Assembly (NCBI GenBank): GCA_020353055.1
Contig: CP070686.1
Coordinates: forward strand, 165,920 to 219,661
Reading direction: 5' to 3'
From: Caldifarciminota bacterium
GTDB taxonomy: Bacteria; Hydrothermota; Tepidihabitantia; SM23-42
DNA length: 53,742 nucleotides
Each line of letters begins with the position of its first letter. Position 1 is the first letter of the stretch. The notes under the pieces are model-generated. The model searched no databases and was not told the origin of the DNA. It was given only the letters and a program-made list of their open reading frames with translations. Shown piece by piece: positions 1 through 6,941 of the stretch. Position numbers and translations under genes: made by a program.

Positions 1-553
1 CATCATTCAGTTGCGCAGCATACTCTTTGAACTGCGGATATTGTTCGGCCGCGTACTTGCTCTGGAAGTGATTGAGGATCACCGCGATTATGGCGGTCGG
101 GCCAACGCTTTCCTGCAGGTAATCACGTGCATCTACCCCGAGTTTTTTCCGGAAATTAGCCATACCCTCGCGGATGCCCGTTACCCACTTGATCTTCAAT
201 TCCATCACTTCCGGAATGTCAAGCGGTATGATGTCAAAGGCGACGATAACGAGTTCGGTGTTATCCTTGAAGAATTGGACCGCGGTGTGGATTACTTTGC
301 GGATATGTTTTTCAATAGGAAGGTCTTCGTCGCCGACTGGTTTTATCGTTTTGAAGTAACGGTCATAACACTCGTTAATTATCGCTTTCAGTATTCCTGC
401 TTTCTCTCCGAAGTAGTAGTTGATCATCGAGATGTTCACTTCGGCTTTTCTGGCGATTTCCCTGACGCCGACCGCGGCATAGCCTTTGCGCGCGAACAGG
501 GCCAGGGCTGCTTCGAAAATCCGTTGTTTGGCTACCTTATGTTGTTCAGTCAT
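1..553 (-). CDS. TetR family transcriptional regulator (3' end cut by window edge)
   Basis: About 184 codons are visible, read from an ATG at 553; the stop lies outside the window. The first 50 residues form a typical TetR DNA-binding head: a helix-turn-helix with the segment GYAAVGVREIARKAEVN followed by INYYFGEKAGIL, the recognition-helix signature of the family. The remainder is the variable ligand-binding helical domain, which gives no clue to the ligand. The start has a good Shine-Dalgarno (GGGAGG) and overlaps the stop of a 48-codon ORF just upstream. A consensus promoter and a palindromic operator lie further upstream, so autorepression is likely. Any genes it co-transcribes would lie outside the window on the left. 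Confidence 0.9.
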   Translation of the reverse strand, partial: MTEQHKVAKQRIFEAALALFARKGYAAVGVREIARKAEVNISMINYYFGEKAGILKAIINECYDRYFKTIKPVGDEDLPIEKHIRKVIHTAVQFFKDNTELVIVAFDIIPLDIPEVMELKIKWVTGIREGMANFRKKLGVDARDYLQESVGPTAIIAVILNHFQSKYAAEQYPQFKEYAAQLND

Positions 554-692
554 CACGCTTGCCTCCCTCAGAGTTGAACGTTCGTTTTAAACGAGCATTT
601 GTACGCCATATCGTAATTGCATCTATCAAATACCTCTCACAGGATATCTCACAGTAGTTAGTGGATGCTGCGCACGAGATTGAGGTGCTCAT
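546..692 (-). CDS. 48-codon leader ORF upstream of and overlapping tetR-type gene
   Basis: The ATG at 692 follows a strong Shine-Dalgarno (AAAAGGAGG, 4-nt spacing) on the transcript made from the consensus promoter at 741-768. The 48-residue product is Cys/Ser rich near its N-terminus, with no recognisable domain or membrane segment. Its TGA lies inside the sequence ATGACTGA that starts the regulator, an 8-nt overlap suited to translational coupling. It may be a real small protein, a leader that sets regulator translation, or a fortuitous frame. The ribosome site and stop/start overlap argue for translation. I know of no homologue. Confidence 0.5.
   Translation of the reverse strand: MSTSISCAASTNYCEISCERYLIDAITIWRTNARLKRTFNSEGGKRDD
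582..594. promoter_or_regulatory. Short perfect dyad, possible second TetR operator
   Basis: The sequence TCGTTT-T-AAACGA is a perfect inverted repeat with a single central base, inside the leader ORF and about 30 bp before the regulator start codon. It shares the AAACGA/TCGTTT element with the main operator near the transcription start. Function is inferred from similarity only. Confidence 0.35.
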
Positions 693-710
693 AGAGCCTC
701 CTTTTACTCA

Positions 711-733
711 AACGATTGTTTTAGTCAATCGTT
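711..733. promoter_or_regulatory. TetR-type operator over the transcription start
   Basis: Perfect 8-bp arms AACGATTG and CAATCGTT are separated by 7 bp. The dyad begins about 8 bp downstream of the -10 hexamer, so it covers the predicted +1 to +23. A repressor bound here would block the promoter of its own gene, the usual TetR family arrangement. Confidence 0.65.
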
Positions 734-740
734 CGTTTAT

Positions 741-768
741 ATTATAGCAAACAAAGGGGTCTTGTCAA
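741..768 (-). promoter_or_regulatory. Consensus sigma70 promoter for leader ORF and TetR gene
   Basis: On the minus strand TTGACA (768-763) and TATAAT (746-741) are both exact consensus, with a 16-bp spacer. Transcription should begin near 734, inside the operator. Such a strong promoter makes sense if it is normally repressed. Confidence 0.8.
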
Positions 769-792
769 GGGGTAAAATGCATACTTTCGAGG

Positions 793-1782
793 TTACTGGA
801 AAGAACGGCGTGCTTTGAGTTTTTCGATCGTTGCCATGCGATCGAGGCTCTGCCCTTTCTTGAGGAAAAAATTTGTGATCAAATACAATTCCGCGCTGCA
901 AATGATGGCAATTGGCACATAGACCGCGGTTTCATGCCATGATTCTTCCGATTGCATATCTGCCCAGGGAGAAAAGAGTCCAACCGCAGTCACAAAGGAT
1001 CCTGCCAGACCGACGGCCACGCCCAGTGTCCCCAGCAGCAGTTCGTTAGCGGTTTTCTTCGCATACTTTACATCATCCTCCGTGATCGGGTAGCCAGCAT
1101 TATCAAAGGCGATTATATCCCTGCCGAGCGCTTCGGAGAGCACCTCATGTGATCGTGATTGCTGCCTGGCCCAGGCATAACCAAGTCCTGCGCCGATTGC
1201 CGCTCCGCCTGCTGTTGCCAGAGGATTGATTTTATAGAATTTGCGGGTGATCACGACCGGGACAGAAGTGCAGCCGCCATTGCCAACCCAGCATCCTACT
1301 GGTATGCCGATGGTATCGACTTCAGTCCTCACTTTGCGCGTTATCAAAGCAGCGGCATAGGCGCCAGTGGCGCAGCCTGCGGTCACACAGCACGATGTTG
1401 TAATGAGCTGCCTGTTCTTTAATTCTTTGGCAGCCTTTTGAACGTCTTTTTGCGAGATGATCGGCCAGCCGACTTCAAATTCTTCGATGAATGCTCTCCG
1501 GAAGTTCTCGTCTTGAATGATCAACCGGAAATTGCGGATGTAATAATCCATGGCATCGAATGCTTCCCGCTCAATGGAGACTGCTGAATCATGGACACTC
1601 TCGTTTTGCATTATGCTCATGTGGGCGGTTATCTTGTTTTCGGATTCAGTGAAGTGAACCGAGATAAAATCTTCGATGTCGCAAAAAAGACAATACTTCT
1701 TTGCCTCCAATGAATCGATTTCACTTCCGACTATTGAGTTGACTGCGAGCTGTCCACAGACGCAGAGAACGATCAGCATCAC
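793..1782 (-). CDS. Hypothetical membrane protein with Cys-containing segments
   Basis: A 329-residue product that I do not recognise. The start is GTG at 1782 or the adjacent ATG at 1779, with GGGAGG upstream. The N-terminus looks like a short signal peptide. Likely membrane segments lie around residues 126-146 (Cys/Ala rich), 190-206 (a Gly/Ala-rich glycine-zipper-like stretch), 247-269 and 288-308. Between the first two is a short Cys/Gly/Val-rich loop with two cysteines. The first 120 residues are soluble and acidic, presumably extracytoplasmic. It has its own promoter and no partner on the same strand. Its 3' end lies 25 bp from the TetR -35 box, so read-through into that promoter is possible. 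Confidence 0.65.
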   Translation of the reverse strand: MMLIVLCVCGQLAVNSIVGSEIDSLEAKKYCLFCDIEDFISVHFTESENKITAHMSIMQNESVHDSAVSIEREAFDAMDYYIRNFRLIIQDENFRRAFIEEFEVGWPIISQKDVQKAAKELKNRQLITTSCCVTAGCATGAYAAALITRKVRTEVDTIGIPVGCWVGNGGCTSVPVVITRKFYKINPLATAGGAAIGAGLGYAWARQQSRSHEVLSEALGRDIIAFDNAGYPITEDDVKYAKKTANELLLGTLGVAVGLAGSFVTAVGLFSPWADMQSEESWHETAVYVPIAIICSAELYLITNFFLKKGQSLDRMATIEKLKARRSFQ

Positions 1783-1848
1783 TATCCTATCCTCCCTGGA
1801 TGGTCAGTATGCTATCCCATATGTTACTCATATGGATATAATTTGCAT

Positions 1849-1877
1849 ATCATATGAAAGGAACGGGTGGATGTCAA
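1849..1877 (-). promoter_or_regulatory. Sigma70 promoter for the membrane protein gene
   Basis: TTGACA (1877-1872), a 17-bp spacer and TATGAT (1854-1849) on the minus strand. The roughly 60-nt leader holds further CATATG palindromes (1818-1823 and 1829-1834; a third, 1851-1856, overlaps the -10). These could be an operator or simple AT-rich sequence. Confidence 0.65.
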
Positions 1878-1928
1878 GCGATAATGGAGATGGATAATAA
1901 AAGTATTAACGGCGGTGGCTTATCGCGA

Positions 1929-2603
1929 TCAGAGATTGTTTGATTTGCTGGTTATGGTGGGATTTTGCGGGTCATTATTGTCGATAACCATATCGGCAAT
2001 TCTCTTCGGCTTCGCTTGCTTGAGATAGATCTTTTGCCCTGGCATGTAACGTTTCTCATAGCGTTCGACGATTGTTTCTTTTGAGCCGAAAAGCTCTAAG
2101 TCCCGACTCAGGGCACGGCTCAGGGAGACGTCAAAATCTATGTGGACGAAGATGCGTAAATCCCAGTGTTCGTCGAGTTCGGGGCGCATAAGAAAGACAC
2201 CATCGAATAGAAGGATCGCATCGGGAGATGCGCGCAACACCGGTGATAACCAAACTGAATCTTTGCGGAAATCAAAGGTTGTGGTTCGGTAATCATATGT
2301 TCCACGCGGCCCGAGCGGCTGCAAGAGGTATTGCTTAATGGCATCATTATCAAAGGAATCGTAGTAATAGCCTTCGGGAGAGAGGTTGCCCCGGCGGTAC
2401 CGCTCTTTCCTCGGTCTATGAAAACCGTCGATGGATGCCCGGATTACTGATCTACCCTTATTCTTCAGGGCATCGGCGATCTCATCCGCCAGTATGGTCT
2501 TGCCCGCGGCATCGATGCCATCGATAGCGACTCTTAATGGATGCTTGTATTCGATGCTTCCGAGCATCTGCGTTAGAAAATCTATCAGTACACTGCGCAG
2601 CAT
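1929..2603 (-). CDS. Uridine-kinase-like P-loop kinase
   Basis: A 224-residue protein of the uridine kinase/phosphoribulokinase-like P-loop family, expected to phosphorylate a nucleoside or similar small molecule in the cytoplasm. The Walker A motif GIDAAGKT is at residues 29-36. SIDGFHRPRKERYRRG follows, the substrate-loop region typical of this family, and LLFDGVFLMRPEL matches the Walker B/lid region. The length fits bacterial uridine-kinase-like proteins, but the true substrate cannot be read. The ATG at 2603 lies 8 nt downstream of a perfect TATAAT and no Shine-Dalgarno is present, so the message is probably leaderless. It is transcribed divergently from the GNAT gene at 2735. Confidence 0.8.
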   Translation of the reverse strand: MLRSVLIDFLTQMLGSIEYKHPLRVAIDGIDAAGKTILADEIADALKNKGRSVIRASIDGFHRPRKERYRRGNLSPEGYYYDSFDNDAIKQYLLQPLGPRGTYDYRTTTFDFRKDSVWLSPVLRASPDAILLFDGVFLMRPELDEHWDLRIFVHIDFDVSLSRALSRDLELFGSKETIVERYEKRYMPGQKIYLKQAKPKRIADMVIDNNDPQNPTITSKSNNL

Positions 2604-2611
2604 GATTGTGA

Positions 2612-2642
2612 ATTATAACTATGAGGCAGCGTAAATCAACAA
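2612..2642 (-). promoter_or_regulatory. Promoter for leaderless kinase mRNA
   Basis: TATAAT (2617-2612) is exact; the -35 is weak (TTGTTG at 2642-2637, 19-bp spacer). Only 8 nt separate the -10 from the ATG at 2603. Confidence 0.5.
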
Positions 2643-2681
2643 GTGGAGTTGCTGCGCAAACGAACAATTCACCCACTGCAA

Positions 2682-2709
2682 TTGACAATTTCCACGCATC
2701 CGCTATAAT
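2682..2709 (+). promoter_or_regulatory. Consensus sigma70 promoter for GNAT gene
   Basis: TTGACA (2682-2687), 16-bp spacer, TATAAT (2704-2709). It lies inside the longest open frame that starts at 2621, which rules out that long start and places the true start at the TTG at 2735 or the ATG at 2762. Confidence 0.8.
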
Positions 2710-2734
2710 ACTACAAATCCAACCGGGAATTATT

Positions 2735-3478
2735 TTGATAAGAAAAATTGAAGAAATATCAATGAACGCCTGGCCCGCGTTGCAGACGGTGCTCTATGAC
2801 GGCTGGGTACTGAGGTATGCTGATGGTTATACCAGAAGAGCAAATTCAGTAAACCCGATCTACTCTTCTTCTGTTGATCTGAACACCAAGATAGAGTATT
2901 GCGAAAAATCCTACGCGCGAAGAGGGTTACGTACGATTTTCAAGATGACAGACGAGGTGTGCCCATCTGATCTTGACCGTGTCCTCCAGGATAAAGGATA
3001 TATCCGTGAAGCTGAGACTTCGGTTCAGATACTACGATTGAATTCAATCAATCTGAATGTTCACAGCGGCGTCGAAATGGACGGCACGCTGGACGATTCA
3101 TGGCTCGATGCGTTCTTCCGTATGAGCGGCGCCGACGTTAAGTACAGAAATACGTTGAGTTCAATACTCACCAGAGGGCCAATGGAAAGATGCCTTGCGC
3201 AAATCGAGCGCAGCGGCAAGATAATTGCCTGTGGTGTCGGAGTCAGGGAAGATACAACGGTCGGCCTATTCGACATAATCGTTGACCAACAGCTCAGGGG
3301 TATGGGATTGGGCAGGCTAATAACCGAGAGTATGCTCGCCTGGGCGAAAAAAGCTGGGGCAGAAACGTCATACCTGCAGGTTATGGTGGACAACCGACAG
3401 GCCCTTGCGCTATACGAAAAGCTTGGTTTCAGGGAAGAGTACCGTTACTGGTACCGGGTGAACCATTGTCGTAGATAA
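2735..3478 (+). CDS. GNAT family N-acetyltransferase
   Basis: A 247-residue acetyltransferase. The frame is open from 2621, but the consensus promoter at 2682-2709 shows transcription starts near 2716. I chose TTG at 2735 because the protein then begins IRKIEEISMNAWPALQ, close to how I recall members of this GNAT subfamily beginning. The C-terminal GNAT fold carries the acetyl-CoA loop RGMGLG at about residues 188-193 and the usual ending with YEKLGFREEYRYWYR. The N-terminal half looks like a degenerate second GNAT-like unit. Substrate unknown. Its last 50 bp overlap the 3' end of another GNAT gene on the opposite strand. Confidence 0.8.
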   Translation: MIRKIEEISMNAWPALQTVLYDGWVLRYADGYTRRANSVNPIYSSSVDLNTKIEYCEKSYARRGLRTIFKMTDEVCPSDLDRVLQDKGYIREAETSVQILRLNSINLNVHSGVEMDGTLDDSWLDAFFRMSGADVKYRNTLSSILTRGPMERCLAQIERSGKIIACGVGVREDTTVGLFDIIVDQQLRGMGLGRLITESMLAWAKKAGAETSYLQVMVDNRQALALYEKLGFREEYRYWYRVNHCRR

Positions 3479-3968
3479 GTTGCATGAGATAGACATCCAA
3501 GAGCCTGCCGAATTTTGCACCCACTTCTTTCATTATACCAACGTGCTTGAAGCCAAGTGATTCATGGAGATGAACGCTTATTGCATTGCCTTCGGCAATA
3601 CGTGCGATCACCGTATGTAGACCGACCTGTTTCCCTTTTTCGAGAATCTTCTTCAACAACTCACGGCCGATGCCTTTGCTTTGATGAGATTCCCTGACGT
3701 ATAAAGAAATCTCGGCCGTGTTTGAATATGCACAGCGATCTGACCATTTGCTGAGTGCTGCCCAGCCGACTACTTGTCCGGAAAGTTCTGCTACGAAAAC
3801 CGGATTGCTGGAACCGTGCTCTTTGAACCACCTCTCCTGCTCCACGATTCCCTTCGGATCAGTGTCAAATGTTGCGACAGTCTTCAGAATCGCTTCATTG
3901 TATATCTCGGTAATTGCGCGCAGGTCTTCGATCGTCGCCTGCCTGATGATTAATGCTTTGCCATCCAT
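3429..3968 (-). CDS. GNAT acetyltransferase, phosphinothricin acetyltransferase-like
   Basis: A 179-residue single-domain GNAT. IRQATIEDLRAITEIYNEAI at the N-terminus and QSKGIGRELL at about residues 96-105 are typical of the phosphinothricin/methionine-sulfoximine acetyltransferase group, which acetylates small amino compounds. The substrate here cannot be assigned. The frame extends upstream to 4007, but that codon lies in the -35 box of an excellent promoter, so the ATG at 3968 is the real start. It lies 10 nt after the -10 with no Shine-Dalgarno, giving a nearly leaderless mRNA. Confidence 0.85.
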   Translation of the reverse strand: MDGKALIIRQATIEDLRAITEIYNEAILKTVATFDTDPKGIVEQERWFKEHGSSNPVFVAELSGQVVGWAALSKWSDRCAYSNTAEISLYVRESHQSKGIGRELLKKILEKGKQVGLHTVIARIAEGNAISVHLHESLGFKHVGIMKEVGAKFGRLLDVYLMQLIYDNGSPGTSNGTLP

Positions 3969-3978
3969 GCTGTACAAG

Positions 3979-4007
3979 AGAATATCCCACTGCCGAGTCA
4001 CTGTCAA
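3979..4007 (-). promoter_or_regulatory. Promoter for near-leaderless GNAT mRNA
   Basis: TTGACA (4007-4002), 17-bp spacer, TATTCT (3984-3979), then 10 nt to the ATG at 3968. It decides the start codon of the gene. Confidence 0.7.
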
Positions 4008-4079
4008 TAAGAGGTTCAGGAATTAACCTCTGAGTCTACTGTATCAAGCGCTTTCTGTTTGGTCATCGACGGTGAGTCA

Positions 4080-4107
4080 TTGACAGATAAGTCTATTGTT
4101 TTATAAT
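4080..4107 (+). promoter_or_regulatory. Consensus promoter for FG-GAP protein gene
   Basis: TTGACA (4080-4085), 16-bp spacer, TATAAT (4102-4107). The leader is about 40 nt and includes the Shine-Dalgarno GAGGAGG at 4141-4147. Confidence 0.8.
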
Positions 4108-4153
4108 GAATCGTTAAACTCACAAAGTCTTGTCAGTGAGGAGGAGGCAAGAA

Positions 4154-5659
4154 ATGCAAGCAAAGTTATTGTTTGGAATATTCTGTTCGCTCTCACTTCT
4201 GATTGCACAGAGTGTACTATGGTCCTACTACACAACGACCGGCGGAACCTATGTCCATTTCAGGGCAACGCGTACGATCTCCGATGTTAACGGTGATGAC
4301 CATGATGATGTCATTACCGTATCAGAAAACGACACCCTTTTTTGTTTCTCTGGGACATCCGGTTCAGTGATATGGCGGTTTGCGGCTGATCCCTGTTATG
4401 TTGAACGTGGTTTGATATCGGTGCCTGACCTTGATGGTGACTCTATTGAGGACGTCGTGCTCGGGACTATCTGGGGTACCCGTTCGGTGTTTGCGATATC
4501 CGGTGTTGATGGCAGTGTTATCTGGCAGTATGACACGCATGAATACGGCGATGGAGGTTGGATCTATGAAGTGGCGCCGATGGAGGATATTAATGGCGAC
4601 ACGGTTGTTGATATCCTCGCGTCTGCTGGTGGTCCTGATGCGGAGCGTGTTTACCTGTTCAATGGTATTACAGGTGCGAAGATATGGGAGTATGCGGCAG
4701 GTTACGCATGTTTTGCGGTACGGGCGATTGGTGACATAAACGGCGACAGCATACCCGATGTCGCTGCCGCAACGGGGAATTATGTGCCGGCCGCATACAA
4801 GGTAATATTCTTAAATGGAATGACCGGGGACCTTATACGCGAAGTAGCATTAACATCTTCGGGCCTGACCGTCGTCCCGGTCGGCGACATAAATGATGAT
4901 ATGATAACGGATGTAGCATGCGGTACCAGCGATGGCACGATCCTTGCTCTTTCCGGAGCCGATGGGAGTGCAATATGGACCATCAGCACAGGCGCAATGG
5001 TCTGGGACTTGAATCTGCTACCTGATGTTGACAGCAGCGGATATCCGGAACTGCTGCCTTCTGGTGTGCTTCTGTACAGTTTTACCTGCCTTGATGCCGA
5101 GGACGGGGGTGTCTTGTGGCAAACACCTGCCGTTGACCAAATATTCGTGAGCGTGGCGATTCCAGATATCAACGGCGACGATATATGGGACGTCGTGGGC
5201 GGGACCGGCTACACGAGCAGCATGTTGTATACCCTGGATGGCTACTCGGGCGCTGTGATCTGGGATTATGCGATCGGCAGTCCGGTTGAATCTGCGTATT
5301 GGATCGAGGACATCGATGGCAACGGAATTCCCGATATACTGGTTGGTACACGGCATGGTTGGTTTTATGCGTTTAGTGATGGCAACGTACCCGTACTTGA
5401 GGATACTCTGGTGGTGAAGGATTTCACACAGTTAGTGAGCAGTTTTGGCACGCTGGAAATAAGACACAGTATGCCCTATGGCGAACCGCTACACGTTGAT
5501 GTCTATTCAGTTCTGGGGCAGAAGGTGATCAGTTCCCAGGTATGCTGCGACAAAAATCCCATCAGCATCGACGTCAATGGATTACCCGCTGGAACGTATT
5601 TTGGACGGTTATATAATGAAGGATTCGATCAGAGTCTGAAATTCGTTGTCTTCAACTGA
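4154..5659 (+). CDS. Secreted FG-GAP/VCBS-repeat protein with C-terminal sorting domain
   Basis: A 501-residue exported protein. The ATG at 4154 follows GAGGAGG and begins a clear signal peptide (MQAKLLFGIFCSLSLLIAQS). The body holds about eight repeats with calcium-loop-like motifs D-x-NGD-x-x-x-D (for example DVNGDDHDDV, DINGDTVVDI, DINGDSIPDV), alternating with GxDGSxIW segments as in PQQ-type blades; together they predict an integrin-like beta-propeller. The last 70 residues, with LHVDVYSVLGQKV and LPAGTYFGRLYN, match the type IX secretion C-terminal sorting domain pattern of FCB-group bacteria. Role inferred: cell-surface adhesin or binding protein. A TPR protein gene follows 41 bp downstream. 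Confidence 0.8.
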   Translation: MQAKLLFGIFCSLSLLIAQSVLWSYYTTTGGTYVHFRATRTISDVNGDDHDDVITVSENDTLFCFSGTSGSVIWRFAADPCYVERGLISVPDLDGDSIEDVVLGTIWGTRSVFAISGVDGSVIWQYDTHEYGDGGWIYEVAPMEDINGDTVVDILASAGGPDAERVYLFNGITGAKIWEYAAGYACFAVRAIGDINGDSIPDVAAATGNYVPAAYKVIFLNGMTGDLIREVALTSSGLTVVPVGDINDDMITDVACGTSDGTILALSGADGSAIWTISTGAMVWDLNLLPDVDSSGYPELLPSGVLLYSFTCLDAEDGGVLWQTPAVDQIFVSVAIPDINGDDIWDVVGGTGYTSSMLYTLDGYSGAVIWDYAIGSPVESAYWIEDIDGNGIPDILVGTRHGWFYAFSDGNVPVLEDTLVVKDFTQLVSSFGTLEIRHSMPYGEPLHVDVYSVLGQKVISSQVCCDKNPISIDVNGLPAGTYFGRLYNEGFDQSLKFVVFN

Positions 5660-5700
5660 CCGCGATGGCTTTGCGCGATTCAAGGATTCGGGGAGGTTTT

Positions 5701-6927
5701 ATGCGTAGAACATTACTGGGTTTGCTTTTCGTGGCGATATGTTTTCTTCAGGCCGATGTCTTTAGGTTCCTGAACACGGCACGTATCGCTTACTTCAATG
5801 AAAAAGACTACGGCCGGGCTAGGAAGGCGTGCCTCGAAGGATTAGAAATAGAATCCGGTAATGTTGAATTGCTTGCATTGCTGGGTGGTTCAGAAATGGG
5901 TCTGGGAAATTGGGGTGCTTCTGCAGACGCATTTGTGAGAGCGTTTGCCGTAGACACGTCGAAGACCCTTGACTGGATCGACGCACAGCCCGAGGGCAGG
6001 AAATACTATTTTCAGGCGTTCTACTTCCATGCCCGCGAACTGTTCGAGCAGGAGGCATATGTTGAAGCCCTGAGCCGCTTGAATCATGATGGTGTCTTCG
6101 GTATCGATGACATCAACGTGTATATCCTCAGGGGAGCAACGCTTTACAAACTTGAACGGTTTGATGAAGCAAATGGTGAATATTTGAAGGTACTTAATCT
6201 TGATCCACAGAATCCTGATGTTAATTACCTGATCGCAAAATCTCTTTTTGACAACGAAGATTACGAAGGTTGCCTGACGTATTTTTCTACGGCAATCAGA
6301 TACTACAGTATCAAGTATGAGCGGTTAGGTAGGATACTCTTTCAAAACATGCTTGAGATCGACAGCCTACTCGCACGGAAGATTGTGATCTCATGGTTGA
6401 ACGGCGATACCGAAGAACTTGAAAGAGTGCTGATCGAGAACCTTGGTTTCCGCGATGGTATTGCCGTGCAGGGAGCGAATGTCGAGCAATTTGCCGAGGC
6501 CTCCGCAGATCTTGGAAGGAGTCACTACTATTACAGTATGGCTCATTACAACCTGAAGGATGATACGCTGGCTCTAGAAAATATGGTGCTGAGTGTAAAG
6601 TACCAACCCAACGATTTCGATGCGCTGTACTTTGCTGGCGAGATGAATGTGCGGCTCGGGCGATATGGTGAAGCTATACCCTATCTGGATAGGCTCGCCA
6701 GACTCTCCCCTGACGATAAGTACGCGTGGTTTTATCTTGGCGTATGCTACACCGAAACGAAACAATACAAGAAGGCCATCGATGCTTACGAGAACAGAAT
6801 GCTTAAACTGGATCCTGAAAATATCGATGTAATAAACAATCTTGCCTACGTCTATCGCGAGATGGGTGATAACGAAAAGGCACTGCAGTGGTTAATTCGG
6901 GCTGAAGAATTGCAGAAAAAAAACTAG
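5701..6927 (+). CDS. Exported TPR-repeat protein
   Basis: A 408-residue protein. The ATG at 5701 follows GGGGAGG and starts a signal peptide (MRRTLLGLLFVAICFLQADV), so the protein works in the periplasm or on the membrane. Several tetratricopeptide repeats are visible, such as ARIAYFNEKDYGRARKACLEGL at the start, AIPYLDRLARLSPDDKYAWFYLGVCY and AIDAYENRMLKLDPENIDVINNLAYVY near the end. TPRs mediate protein binding; the partner is unknown. The gene lies 41 bp after the FG-GAP gene with no intervening terminator and is probably co-transcribed, which suggests a role in assembling or scaffolding the secreted protein. Confidence 0.75.
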   Translation: MRRTLLGLLFVAICFLQADVFRFLNTARIAYFNEKDYGRARKACLEGLEIESGNVELLALLGGSEMGLGNWGASADAFVRAFAVDTSKTLDWIDAQPEGRKYYFQAFYFHARELFEQEAYVEALSRLNHDGVFGIDDINVYILRGATLYKLERFDEANGEYLKVLNLDPQNPDVNYLIAKSLFDNEDYEGCLTYFSTAIRYYSIKYERLGRILFQNMLEIDSLLARKIVISWLNGDTEELERVLIENLGFRDGIAVQGANVEQFAEASADLGRSHYYYSMAHYNLKDDTLALENMVLSVKYQPNDFDALYFAGEMNVRLGRYGEAIPYLDRLARLSPDDKYAWFYLGVCYTETKQYKKAIDAYENRMLKLDPENIDVINNLAYVYREMGDNEKALQWLIRAEELQKKN

Positions 6928-6941
6928 CGGGATAAAACCAG

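Noticed and set aside
636-653. Two CTCACA (TGTGAG on the other strand) copies as further BTAD-regulator sites
   Set aside because: Spacing is 12 bp, they lie inside the leader ORF far from the regulators, and the hexamer is expected many times by chance in 54 kb.
2621-2734. Longer N-terminus of the GNAT protein
   Set aside because: The exact-consensus promoter at 2682-2709 lies inside it, and the typical family start begins at about 2735.
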